The position numbers and the translations under genes were made by a program. The notes beneath the pieces were generated by a model. The model saw only the letters and a program-made list of their open reading frames with translations, did no database searches and had not been told where the DNA came from. 64,000 nucleotides of DNA. Origin: Solanum dulcamara (lineage: Eukaryota > Streptophyta > Magnoliopsida > Solanales > Solanaceae). The number at the start of each line of letters is the position of its first letter. Position 1 is the stretch's first letter. The DNA lies in assembly GCF_947179165.1 (NCBI RefSeq), contig NC_077238.1, positions 60,615,757 through 60,679,756 on the forward strand, in the 5' to 3' direction. Of the stretch, positions 11,641 through 23,603 are shown in pieces.

Positions 11641-12933
11641 AGCAACTCTGAGCATCGCTAGAACTTGAGTTGTCTCCTCCATCTCTCCCCTACAACGACC
11701 CTAAGTAAACTATGAACCTGGTCAGGAGCACGGACTGAAGGTCAAGAGGCTTTTCTAGATCCTGAAGGATGAGCTGGTGCACCTCTACCTAGCCTCGGGC
11801 ACTAGCTAATAAGATGTCCTATCTGCCCACAATGAAAACATGCGCTTGAACCCCTTTTGTAGTGCCCGGTATGTGTCTTACCACACTATATACATGGAGG
11901 AGTAGTTGTCTCATCTATGCAGAACGCTCGTATCGATGGAGCCCTTAGGCTAGCCGAAGCTCTACCCCTGTCCTAACTAAAAATAATGATCAAATCATTG
12001 ACCTTCCATCTGTGGATGGAAACTACTTGATAGTTGAGGCATATATCGAGGTAGAGGGGGTCTAAAATAACCTCGTGGCTCCCTATACAACCCAATAGTA
12101 TGGGCCCTCTTAATCTGCTCCCTGTCCCTACACGTATCACGAATACGGTGAGAAAGATCCTCTATAGTCTAAGTGAAAGCAAGTATGCATGAAATGTCTA
12201 CATCATCCATTGGGGATGCTAACCTATAGTCTCTAATTAGATGATCCCTCAAACCATCCACATAATGATGAACTTTGGCCCTCATGGTACATACGATATC
12301 AAGTGCATACCTTGCCAAAGACTTAAATCTATGTCTATAATCCCTCATACTCATGTTCCCCTACCTCAAGTTGATAAACTAGTCAAGATGGGCCTCTCGA
12401 ACCTCTTGTGGTAGATAATGGGATAGAAAGGTTTCAGAGAATTCCTTCCACTCTGCAGACAGAGCATCAGTTCCTCTAGATCTCTCCCATGCCTCATACC
12501 ATAAGATGGCTAAATCATGTAACCGAAAAGAAGCCAATACCACAACCTCAGTGACGGAGGCGTGTATCACCCATAATACTATATACATATAATCTATATA
12601 GTCATGGGAATCCTTAGTGGAACTGAGGCTCTCATAAATAGTAGAGGGGACAAATGAAGAAACTCTGGTACCTTTGAGCTTTCTGCCCAATATCGCCGAG
12701 CATTTTCTCCCGATTCTAACTCACTCATACATAGAAACCATCTTAGTCAGTAACTGAACTGTCTCCCTCATCCCCTACTCCCGAGTCTATGGTTGGGGGA
12801 TAATATGTGCTGCAGGTTCTGTGTCCCTAGCTGCCTCAGGTACCCATGGAATAGATGAGGCTGGGGTACTGTATCTCCTCGAGCATCAGTAGGTGATGGG
12901 GAAGATGGTACTAAAGGTATTGGAGACTCACGG
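11641..12933 (-). pseudogene. gag: M gag, main part
   Basis: The capsid region lies in the frames 12690-12379 (LASFRLHDLAILWYEAWE, WKEFSETFLSHYLP) and 12354-12169 (MSMRDYRHRFKSLARYA, VHHYVDGLR), typical retrotransposon Gag. Near 11880-11800 a zinc knuckle reads CFHCGQIGHLIS, then a TAG stop, then C-P-R, so the final Cys survives after a nonsense change. The N-terminal codons lie across the N insertion at 15939-16011. At least one frameshift lies near 12750. Confidence 0.85.
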
Positions 12934-15900
12934 TATCACGAACCAACCCCGTAGGCCGCGATTAGGGTCCGACCTAGACCCCCCGTATACATATCTATCA
13001 GCTGTGGTCACATTGAACTATAAATAAAACAATATCATGTAACAGAGCCCCACTGGGCGATAATATTTTCATAAGTCTGTAGCCCTTTTCGTTTGTATCA
13101 CAACATGACAGGGCACGCAAGTCGACAAGGCTGCCATAACATAATAACATATATCATATATCATGTAGACCCAGCTGAATCAAACTGACATACATAACCC
13201 ACATATATATGTCTGCAGACCTCTAAAAATATAAATGACAACATATGGCGGGACAAGGCCCCCACCGTACCCCAGAATGGAAAAACTAATTTTATATATT
13301 AGTGGATAGTATCAAAAACTAGGCCCCGATACAATAGAGCCTCTTCTAGTTGAGCTGCATGGAATCCTAAGCTGAAGGACTCCCAAAACCTGTATTTGTA
13401 CCTGCGAGCATGAACGCAGCCCCCCGAGAAAGGGGGTCAGTACGTCATATATATTGAGTATAAAAACGGAACATAATACACTGGAGGTATATTCAAAATA
13501 CAGAAGTAGGGGAATAAATTATCAAATCGGAGACATGTACCTGTACTCTGTGAATCACAAAAGCATGCATGCTTAATTTATACAATATAGCCGGCCCTTT
13601 TAGGGGTCCGGTGAATCACATCTATATGACCATCATAGGCTCAGCACTATCACCACCTTATTACAACACATCATCATATATATACATATGTACTCGACCC
13701 TCTAGTGAGAGGCTCGGTGAATAATGCAGTGAATTGTGCACGATAACGTACCCAGGCTAGGACTCGGTGAAACAAGGGTTACAGTATACATGAGTAGAGT
13801 AGTGAGTAACTATATGCAATTTAAATCATTATCAGAGACTCGACAAAATAAGAAAGTTAAGCTTTTGTTTGAGGACCCGAGTAACAGTGTAGTCATCTCG
13901 AGTGTCCTCTAAATGCCATTATGGGCTATCTCAAAAGTAATCTCGGGGACCCTAGATATGTATTAATATAGGGCCAAATCATTTATGGAATCAAAAACAC
14001 TCAATCTCGTATAGTCTTTAAGACTTGGAGCCTGTACATTTGGTACCTCTTTAACATATAAAAGTTTCCAGGAAAATAGTTCAACTACTGTAGGAGTTCA
14101 ATATTCAGATGTAAATAAGAGATGTTTAAGAATGGAGTTACCCCAGAGCTCAAATCATATTCAACTTACAACTAAGACAAAGACATGCCCAAAAGAAGAA
14201 GGAGAATAAGCTTTATGTAGTTTGTACTTTCCTTCAGGTGATCTGCATATACATATTTCGTACCTGGCCCATTATGGGGCTCGGTGAACCACTATGGCAT
14301 CATAATCTCATTTTCGTACCAAATACATATCAAGGGAAATGAGAGATAGGGTTACGTATTTATACCAAAACATGCCAAGAGAAAGCTTTACATACCTCTT
14401 GTGAGATACTCTTTATCCCGTTCGCCTCGTCGTCCTTTGAACCTATTCAACATTAAAGTAATACGAATATCAACCACTCTTAGCTTTCCAGCATCTTAGG
14501 TTGCACCTTAGCATTCCTGGAATGTATTTCCTTGTCCGTCTCTTCGACTAGTTCTTTAATTAGGTAAGGCGTTAACAAAAATTAGGCAGCACCTCCCCTA
14601 TAATGTGCCCTATACGAATTTCCAATCACACCCTTAATAACTACAGAGAACCAACAACAACAACCTGCAACATATATACAAGAAATTCACACCAACCTTA
14701 CACAATACAAACCCCAAACAACTCACTCAAAACTATCAAAACGTGAATTCTGGATAGCATACTATTTTACCTTGTCGCTTCATTTCGAAGAGGTAATTGA
14801 GGGAAACAGGATTTATATCCTTCATGAAAGTTATATACATGTGTCTTAGGGTATCATAAAATTTAGAATCACCCCTACATCAATTCTTTACAAAAGGATA
14901 TACCCAAAACACCAACAGCAGTCCGTGTAAGATTTCCAAAACAAAAATCTAGGCAGTACCTCCTCTACATTTCATCACCCTTTTTCGAGAAGATAAAAGC
15001 AAACCTAGATTTTAAAGTCTAAATGAAAGTTATATAACTATTAAATACATTTCCAAAACATATTGAATCACCCAAAACGAAGTTGTAAACAAGAAGTTAT
15101 ACCAATATTACTAACAACTGTCCCTTCCAAAAATGGGTTTGTTAACTAGTTTTTAACGTTTTCCCTCTTTGTTCTTTCAACTTTCTCTCAAGTTCCAAGG
15201 AAGAATTAATTCCGTAGACATCCTAAGATACACATATACACCCCACGGGGTTGAGGAACATCATAGATAATTAATTCGCGGAGAAAAATTGGAGAACTTA
15301 CCTTAGTTTCTCCAAAACTGCCTCTCTTATCTTCCTCACGTTATTTCCTCTCCTTGGCTGATATTTTTGGATAGAAACTGAAGTTATACATCACATAACA
15401 CACACATATATATCTTTTTAGAAGGTTCCACGTGGCATCCTCCTAGGATGCCACCTGGCTCATGCGGCCTATCACACGCCACCACATGGCAGCGGGGTCC
15501 ACCTCCCCCCCAAGAAGGCAGGTGAGTCACCTGCTTGCTTGTCACCTACTTGCTTGAGTTGCTTGATTGTCACCTTCTTTCTTCACTTTCGTAAGTTCGG
15601 AAACTAGTTTTTGATCCCTCTCATAGGCTCATCACCTCACCTTATTTTAAGAGCCTATGTAATCCGTGCTACCGAAGTTTGGTATGTCCTCCAGTAGCTC
15701 AAGCATATAAGACTTTTACATTAATATCTTGCATAGGTAAATCGAGTCCTACGACTTATAACTTGGCCTCCTATTCCTTCTGGATTCTTACGACTCTATT
15801 TCCAACCTTCCCTACTATGGGGTATCATATTTTCCCTTCCTTAGAGTCATTTGATAGTGTCGTAGATTATCCGGCTCACATGCTAACTTCTAAGGAACTT

Positions 15901-15938
15901 TAAGAGACATTCTGAGTTTAAAAGTGTGGGGTGTAACA
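12934..15938 (-). mobile_element. Solo LTR N in M gag
   Basis: A 3,005-bp block flanked by perfect 5-bp duplications cacgg (12929-12933 and 15939-15943). On the minus strand it begins TGTTACACCCCACAC and ends GTTCGTGATA, where the expected terminal CA is TA through one transition. No gag or pol lies inside, so it is a solo LTR left by LTR-LTR recombination. It breaks the M gag near codon 24. The plus-strand frames inside (for example 15679-15903) have no recognisable content. Confidence 0.85.
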
Positions 15939-16011
15939 CACGGTGTGCCACCAAGGGAAATCTATCCATTTGACCTGGTGGGGAATGACTGGCATCTTCC
16001 CCTGGATCCAT
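15939..16011 (-). pseudogene. gag: M gag, first codons
   Basis: ATG at 16011-16009 (MDPGEDASHSPPGQMD) opens a frame that reaches the edge of N at 15938 and resumes at 12933 in register after one copy of the target cacgg is removed. It is then open for about 50 more codons. It lies about 250 nt from the LTR, a normal leader length. Confidence 0.8.
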
Positions 16012-16159
16012 ACCTCTCTCTCAATGTGCCATCTTCTGAGCGTAGGTATCCTATTAGATAAGATACATAAAGCAAGATTCAGATTTCATATATTCTTATA
16101 ACTTCACTCTATAGGACGATCTATTAATTAAAAGAAGTGTAACCATTCCTAAATGTTTC

Positions 16160-16262
16160 ATAGCCTCCTGATTATAAATGTGGTCCAAAACACACCCATA
16201 AGCAAGACTCTACTAGACACAACTTATGGATTCCCTGGGATACGACCTGCTCTGATGCCAAG
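16160..16262 (-). promoter_or_regulatory. M primer binding site and leader motif
   Basis: On the minus strand, just after the LTR, the sequence CTTGGCATCAGAGC (16261-16248) matches the plant initiator-Met primer site TTGGTATCAGAGC with one change. After about 33 nt come the two leader blocks AGTAGAGTCTTG (16214-16203) and GGAGGCTA (16168-16161), also found in Z, V, W and X. Confidence 0.85.
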
Positions 16263-16264
16263 TT

Positions 16265-16970
16265 TGTCACACCCTAAAATAAGGGAGGTGAGACTAGCAC
16301 TCGACACCAAAATTGATCAAGTTAGCCACAGAAAATAATAGCTAACTAAATTCGGGGCCTAAAAGATCGAACAACACAATATTTAAAATACTAAGCTTGG
16401 ACCGTTAAGATCATTACCTGAATAACAGTACATCATATAATCAAAGGTAGATAAGTCAAGATGATAAAGTACTACCTTGCTGACTAGGCTGCAACTGAAG
16501 ACATATATGCATACATATATATATATATATATGCCAAGTGTATGGGCAAGAGACTGAAAGCTATAAAAAAGAAATCCAGAATACTGTGTCCACAATAGCC
16601 TCTAAGAGTGTCATAAGCACTGTCAAGACAAGGCCCCGACTATACCCAAACTGTAAAACAAAAGTAAACATTCTATCAAATCACCAGGAAGAGGTGGAGC
16701 TTACCAACTCAAAATGAACCCTGAATCCTAGTGTAAGGGTCGATCAGAATCCCTACCCGTACCTACACATACGAAAACAAATGTAGTGTCCCAAGGCAAT
16801 GGGACATCAGTACGAATAAAAATGTACTGGTATGTTAGGAAGAAAGTAGAATCATAAATAGCTGCTGTAAAAAGAAGGATAATAGAGATACCACCTGAAA
16901 CTGAAACTCTGATAGCCTCTATGGCCGACATCTGACCTCACAAAAAACAAATATGCATGGTATGCCCGTA
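16265..16970 (-). repeat. M 5' LTR, inner part
   Basis: Starts tgtcacaccctaaaataa on the plus strand and matches 5285-5990 of the 3' LTR until Z interrupts it after cccgta. The matching uninterrupted site is in the 3' LTR near 5985-5995. Confidence 0.9.
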
Positions 16971-19186
16971 TGTCATGACCCGACCTAGGGCCTAGTCATA
17001 ACACGATGATCAAAACCCCGAAGGGCTCCAAGCAAGACTTTTGTACATATCATAAGCATACATAAGGTAAAATGAAAAAGTGGAAACAACATAAGAGAGT
17101 CAAAAACCTTGAATAAAAATCTGAAAATGTCTTATGACAGCATAGACTCAAACATATGTCCAACTAGATGCCTCTAAACATGAGTATGAGCGGGGGTTAA
17201 GACATGTCTCTATATCACCCTCAATATACAAAATAAGCAAAAGTCTTTTGAAAATAAAATAGTAACCAACTTGAAACTAGTCCCCGGTCAATAAGGACTC
17301 ACCACAACACCACCAGAGAGAGGATGCCTACTAGTTACGTAGATGATTAGGATCTTCAACCTCAACCCCTACACTATGAGACAATGTAGGCAAAAAGTAA
17401 GTATTAGTACGTTTGAATTTACTAAGTGTGAGGGCGTGACATGCAACGTAAATCATGAAATACAAAGGACAAGTAAATCACATGATAAGTTGGAATACAT
17501 AAAGTCATCAGAAAATCATATTGACCAAAGTATTTAAAAGAATAAATTCAAAATCATAACATAATTAAGAGATCATACATATGTGGGATAGAAACCATAA
17601 CCAACAATAAGACCATGCGAGCTATGACATGGAGTCCGATGATACCCACATCGAGAAGGAGGAGGCTACTTTGCCAAGGTAGACTACTACATGCCTAAGT
17701 GGATCCACAAAGTGGTTATGTGAACCGGGTACTCACCCCTATTTCTTAGACTCAGGTACTCACCTCCAATCCTTGATATTTCGGGTACTCACCTCTTAGA
17801 GATTTGGGTATTCACCTCTAATCCCTTTGTACCTACGGTGGCATGTAGTTATGCGATAAGAGACTTTATATAAGGACCCCTTGCTTTGAGCCCCCACCTC
17901 AAGTCCACATTCGGTGCTAAGTCAAATCCCATGGAATACATACATAACATAAGATTATAATTTCATATATCATAGTCATGATCATAGGCTTGAAATCATA
18001 GAGTAGCTCATTTTCATAACATAAGTGAAATGCGGGTATTGTCCTTCCACATTAAAAATCATACATACATAGACATAATTCATACTTGGAAATTAGGGTA
18101 AAACTTGGATGCATAATCAATTTGAATGAGATTCATAATAACACCTTTGAAATCATTAAATAAAACTTCTCATAGAATATAACTTGAAAATTAATTATCA
18201 TAGCTTATACTTGAAATTAGGGTATGACATGAATGCATGATCAATTTACTTAAAAATCATGAAATTTACTTGAAAACACGCATGATCATAAAATTTATAT
18301 TAGCCCATACATAATTCATATAGATAATATCATTTGGAAGTATAATTGAAAATACTCATATTTTATATCATGAACCCTAGAAATCAAAATAGAAGAATTC
18401 ATGGAAAAACTCTTCAATTTAATTTAATAACCATCAATTTATATCAACATAGACTCTTGATCATACTTTAAATCAAAATTCATGCAATTGGAATAGAGAT
18501 CACAAAACCCATAAGATATCATATTTTAATTTGATAGAAAACTTGAGAAATTAATTGGGCTTCAAGGAAAAAAGGATCCATGAATCAATACTCACATACC
18601 TTGAGTGAGAACACCAATTAATTTGGAAGAACTTGAGAATTTTGATGGAGAAATTGAGTGAATTTGCTTGAAGTCTTCAATGGAAACCTTTGAGAGCCTT
18701 TTTATAGAGAAAGAAATATTTGATATATGAATTGTAGAAGAATGAATAGAATTAGAGGTTTAGATTAATTTATAGAGTTGAATTAGGTCCTAAAACGTCT
18801 AGGTTCATTAAATAATAATTTGAAAAAAGTCTATAACGCCACTAAAAAGAAATTAAATTCGGCCAGAAAATCTTCCCAGGTCTGCATTGCGATCCTGTCG
18901 TGGACTACGCTGTCTCGTGCACCTTCCCAGGTCCGCGATGCAGTTCTGTCACGAACCACACTATTTTGTAGTTTCTTCGAAAATCTTTCTTCCGTTCTAC
19001 AGGTCCTAAAAATTCACCGAGACTATTTTCCCGCAGGTTTTGATCCCTTGATCGATATTCCAAACTCGGATTTTCCAAAAAGATTAAGGGTAATACATTA
19101 AATGAGAGGCCTATTTCCAAGGCATTCTTAAGGTATATTTATTTTTATTTTATTTTATTTAAAAAATAATTCTGAGGGATGTTACA
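16971..19186 (-). repeat. Z 3' LTR
   Basis: 2,216 bp, collinear with 21411-23603. It contains the short repeat array at 17726-17829. Frames near 18820-19120 on both strands are non-coding shadows. Confidence 0.9.
17726..17829 (+). repeat. Short tandem array in Z 3' LTR
   Basis: Four units of about 24-29 bp share gggtactcacctc-like cores, starting near 17726, 17753, 17782 and 17806. The same array is in the other Z LTR at 22139-22237. The corresponding part of the Y LTRs and of S lacks it. Confidence 0.75.
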
Positions 19187-19202
19187 ATGTCTCCCCCTTG
19201 GG
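19187..19202 (-). promoter_or_regulatory. Z polypurine tract
   Basis: Minus-strand cccaagggggagacat lies directly against the 3' LTR start, as expected for a plus-strand primer. Confidence 0.8.
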
Positions 19203-19419
19203 AACATTCGTCCTTAAATGAGATTCAACTAATATAGAAAAGACATGGAAAAAGCATTTATAAACCCGACATGGATATGAGGACACTTTGAAAAATGCAT
19301 AGAACGTGTAAACTTCATACTCAAAATCAAACATGGTCTTTGAGAGAAATCATTTTCATGAATCATGCATGTACATGAATGACATATGGAACTGAAGCGT
19401 AGAAGTTTACTTGATTTGA

Positions 19420-19700
19420 TCATGAGCAACTTAGTACCTTTAGGCTTGAGTGAAAGGAAAGAGATAAGGATATCGCTTCATCATGTATGATTCTGCTTCC
19501 CACGTAGCACTCTCTTACTTGTTGATTCCTCCATAACACTTTGACGGATACGTCTTTATTTCTTAACCTCTTCACTTGCCGGTCTAAAATCTCAATCGGG
19601 ATTTCGTCATAATTCAAACTCTCTCTAATACTAACATTCTCTATTGGCACAATACAATTCGGATCACCTACAAACTCCCTCAACATTGACACATATACCT
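19420..19700 (-). pseudogene. int: Z integrase C-terminal remnant
   Basis: Contains MSMLREFVGDPNCIVPIE, IPIEILDRQVKRLRNK and SVKVLWRNQQ, the segment after the integrase core in Tekay/Del-like elements. No catalytic core is present. The homologous part of Y is at 39541-39790. Confidence 0.8.
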
Positions 19701-20162
19701 TAGGCTACTACACCTCTATAGGAAAATAGAGTACTACTCCTTACTACCCGTACTCATCAAACCTCAAAACCTAATAAAGAAACACACAATACATCATACA
19801 TTCACCCATGTGGCATCATCACCAAATTCAAGCCTAGTTCTATAACAACTCTAATACACTCACTTGAAACCGTTAACAAGAAGTCATCAATAGACTACTA
19901 CAATCATTCACATATCTACAACCACACATTCAACCCTACCATTCTAACCACTTTATGGCTACCTTGAAATCAACATTACTTAATAATTTTTGTGTCTACC
20001 CTTAAATATTGAATCATGACCCTTCCATTATAGAATAGACTCATTTGGGAATTGAAACATAACTCAATGAGTTCCACAATCTATAGAAGCATAAGATACC
20101 AATCCATACCAATCATTACTATTTCAAAAAGGAAATTTACACTTACCGGATGAAGCACCATG
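19701..20162 (-). other. Z non-coding block in place of pol
   Basis: No pol motif in any frame. About 250-300 bp (roughly 19720-20000) are the reverse complement of 39230-39510 in Y, in the same position next to the integrase remnant. The shared block shows that the loss of pol predates the two insertions. Confidence 0.75.
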
Positions 20163-21191
20163 TTAAGTTTGGGGGCCTACAGAGGGGTAGGGCTGAGATC
20201 GCCGACAACTATCCTTCTCATTCTTAGCAACCCTTGGACAATGCCTCACCTTATGATCCTTCACACCACAACCAAAATATACACCCAAACTAGCTAGACA
20301 ATCCCCCGGATGGTACCGTCCATACTTTTGACATGAGAGAAAAGCTTGACCACTATAATTGTCATCTTGATATCTAGGGTTAGGCAACCTATCCTTGTGA
20401 TACTTAGGCACTGAAATATTGTCAAAAGATGATCCATTTTCAATCCGGGCGTTCTTGGTCATTTTAGGAACCTCCTTAAGCTTTTCCTCTTCAATTTGCT
20501 CGGCAGGAGTCATTAGTCTAGAGATATCCATTTCCTTTATTAACATGGCCGTATTACATTCTTGAACAACCAAATATGAAACCCCTGATATAAACTTACT
20601 CATTGGGCTCGAGGGTCAGACACCAAAGTCGGAGCATACCTGGACAACTTTATGAAGTTGAAGGCGTACTACCTCACACTCATACTCCCTTTCTTCAAGT
20701 TGACAAATTTCATCACCTTCGCCTCCCTACACTCAAGGGGGAAAAAATGATCAAGGAAAGAAAGTTTGAAAGCTTCCCATTTGACAGGACCTTCATCCAC
20801 CCTCTTTGACTTCTATTGAGTGTACCATAGTTGAGCAACACCTTTGAGTTGGTAAGCCGCCAACTCCATTTTTCTTTCGAAGTCACCCCATAATACTCAC
20901 TATCTTGTAGACCTCATCAATGAACTCTTGAGGATCCTCATTAACTTTTGAGCCATGAAACTCTAGAGGATTCATTCGTGCAAAGTCCCTTACTCTTGAG
21001 ATCGGAGTAGGAACATTAGGAGGAGCCGCAACCCCTTAGTTGGTCACTACATGGGCTAGCATAGTAATAGCGGTTTGGAACTCTGCATTAGTCACTTGGT
21101 CTGGTAAAGGATCATTGTCTTGAGGAACCGGGAGAGCTTGGGCTTCATTAGCATTGTCTCCCCATGGCAACGGTGGTCTTCTTGGAGCCAT
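20163..21191 (-). pseudogene. gag: Z gag
   Basis: The start chosen is ATG at 21191-21189 (MAPRRPPLPWGDNA). The N-terminal half contains NPLEFHGSKVNEDPQEFIDEVYK (about residues 75-97), the usual Gag entry. Stops and a frameshift occur near 20890-20610. The last frame (20603-20163) has VSYLVVQECNTAMLIKEMD, then CQKYGRYHPGDC and YFGCGVKDHKVRHC, a doubled zinc-finger region in which one Cys of the second finger is lost. It would package RNA in an intact element. Confidence 0.85.
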
Positions 21192-21294
21192 TTTTCTGAA
21201 AATCGTAAAAAAAGACTATTAGGGAAAAAAAGTCTTACGGTGAACTCTATAGCATGACATGAATTATGAAAGAAGTGAGAATTCCTAAATGCCT

Positions 21295-21410
21295 AATAGC
21301 CTCCTACTTATAAGTGTGGCGCGCTTCCCACCCATGAATAAGAATCTACTTGACGCGGCATTTTGGACACTCTAGGACACTTGGAAAACCTTGTGCTCAA
21401 ATACCAAGTT
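21295..21410 (-). promoter_or_regulatory. Z primer binding site and leader motif
   Basis: Minus-strand TTGGTATTTGAGC (21407-21395) corresponds to the initiator-Met primer site with two changes. The leader blocks AGTAGATTCTT (21350-21340) and GGAGGCTA (21304-21297) follow at the same spacing as in M. Confidence 0.8.
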
Positions 21411-23603
21411 TGTAATGATCCGACCTAGGGCTTAGTCATAACATAATAATCGAAACCCCAAAGGGCTCTAACCAAACCTCTTATATATATCATAAGCATA
21501 TATAAGGTAAAATATAAAAGCAAAAACATCATAAGAGAGTCTAAAACCTTTAATAGAAATCTGAGAATGTCTTATGACAACATAGACTCAAACATATGTC
21601 CAACTAGATGCCTCTAAACATGAGTATGGGTGGGGTCTAAGATATGTCCCTAGATCATCCTCAATAAACAAAATAGTAACCAACTTAAAACTAGTACCCG
21701 GTCAATGAGGACTCACCACAATACCACCGGATAGAGGATGCCTACTAGTTAGATGAACGATTAGGATCTTCAACCTAAAACCCTACATTATGAGATAATG
21801 TAGGCAAAAAGTATGCATTAGTACGTTGGAATGTACTAAGTGTGAGGGCGTGACATGCAATATAAATCATGAAATGCAAAGGTCAACTAAATCACATGAT
21901 AAGTTGGAATACGTAAAGTCATGAGAAAATCATATTGACCAAAGCATTTAAAAGCATAAATTCAAAATCATAACATAATTAAAAGATCATACATATGTGG
22001 GATAGGAACCTAACCGACAATAAGACCATGCGAGCTATGACATGGAATTTGATGATACCCACATCGAGAAAGAAGAGGCTAATTTGCCAAGGTAGACTAC
22101 TACATGCCTAAGTGGATCCACTAAGAGGTTATGTGAATCGGGTGCTCACCCTTAGTTCTTAGACTCGGGTACTCACCTCCAAGCCTTGATATTTCGAGTA
22201 CTCACCTCTTAGAGATTTGGGTATTCGCCTCTAATCCCTTTGTACCTATGGTGGCATGTAGTTATGCGATAAGAGACTTTATATAAGGACCCCTTGCTTT
22301 GAGCCCCCACCTCAAGTCCACATTCGGTGCTAAGTCAAATCCCACGGAATACATACATAACATAAGATTATAATTTCATATATCATAGTCATGATCATAG
22401 GCTTGAAATCATAGAGTAGCTCATTTTCATAACATAAGTGAAATGCGGGTATTGTCCTTCCACATTAAAAATCATACATACATAGACATAATTCATACTT
22501 GGAAATTAGGGTAAAACTTGGATGCATAATTAATTTGAATAAGATTCATAATAACACCTTTGAAATCATTAAATAAAACTTCTCATAGAATATAACTTGA
22601 AAATTAATTATCATAGCTTATACTTGAAATTAGGGTATGACATGAATGCATGATCAATTTACTTAAAAATCATGAAATTTACTTGAAAACACGCATGATC
22701 ATAAAATTTATATTAGCCCATACATAATTCATATAGATAATATCATTTTGAAGTATAATTGAAAATATTCATATTTTATATCATGAACCCTAAAAATCAA
22801 AATAGAAGAATTCATGGGAAAACTCTTCAATTTAATTCAATAACTATCAATTTATATCAAAATAGACTCATGATCATACTTTAAATCAAAATTCATGCAA
22901 TTGGAATAGAGATCACTAAACCCATAAGATATCATACTTTAATTTGATAGAAAACTTGAGAAGTTGATTGGGCTTCATGGAAGAAAGGATTCATGAATCA
23001 ATACTCACATACCTTGAGTGAGAACACCAATTAATTTAGAAGAATTTGAGAATTTTGATGGAGAAATTGAGTGAATTTGCTTGAAGTCTTCAATGAAAAC
23101 CCTTAAGAGCCTTTTTGTAGAGAGAGAAATATTTGATATATGAATTGTAGAAGAATAAATAGAATTAGAGGTTTAGATTAATTTATATAGTTGAATTAGG
23201 TCCTAAAAACGTCTAGGTTCATTAAATAATAGTTTGAAAAAAATCTAAAATGCTCCTAAAAAGAAATTAAATTCGGCCAGAAAATCTTCCCAGGTTTGCG
23301 TCGCGGTCCTATTGTGGACTACTCTATCTTGTGCACCTTCCCATGTCCGCGACGCGGTCCTGTCATGGACCACACTATTTTGTGGTTTCTTCGAAAATCT
23401 TACTTCCGTTCTACGGGTCCGAAAAATCCACCAAGACCATTTTTCCATAGGTTTTGACCCCTTGATCAATATTCCGAATTTGGATTTTCCAAAAAGTTTA
23501 AGAATAATATGTTAAATGAGCGGCCTATTTCCAAGGCATTCTTAAGGTATATTTATTTATTTATTTATTTTTATTTTAAAAAAATATTCTGAGGGATGTT
23601 ACA
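21411..23603 (-). repeat. Z 5' LTR
   Basis: 2,193 bp. It starts tgtaatgatccgacc and ends gatgttaca on the plus strand. It is nearly identical to the other Z LTR over 22250-23100 and more different near its start. It carries the tandem array at 22139-22237. Confidence 0.9.

Larger units (their letters stand above)
16971..23603 (-). mobile_element. Element Z: gypsy element lacking most of pol, inserted in the M 5' LTR
   Basis: LTRs are 16971-19186 and 21411-23603, beginning tgtcatgaccc or tgtaatgatcc and ending gatgttaca on the plus strand. Target copies ccgta (16966-16970) and ctgta (23604-23608) differ by one transition. The internal region (19187-21410, 2.2 kb) keeps PBS, leader, gag and the integrase C-terminus, with a non-coding block in place of PR, RT, RNase H and the integrase core. 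The LTR family is the same as in Y and S. Confidence 0.9.
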
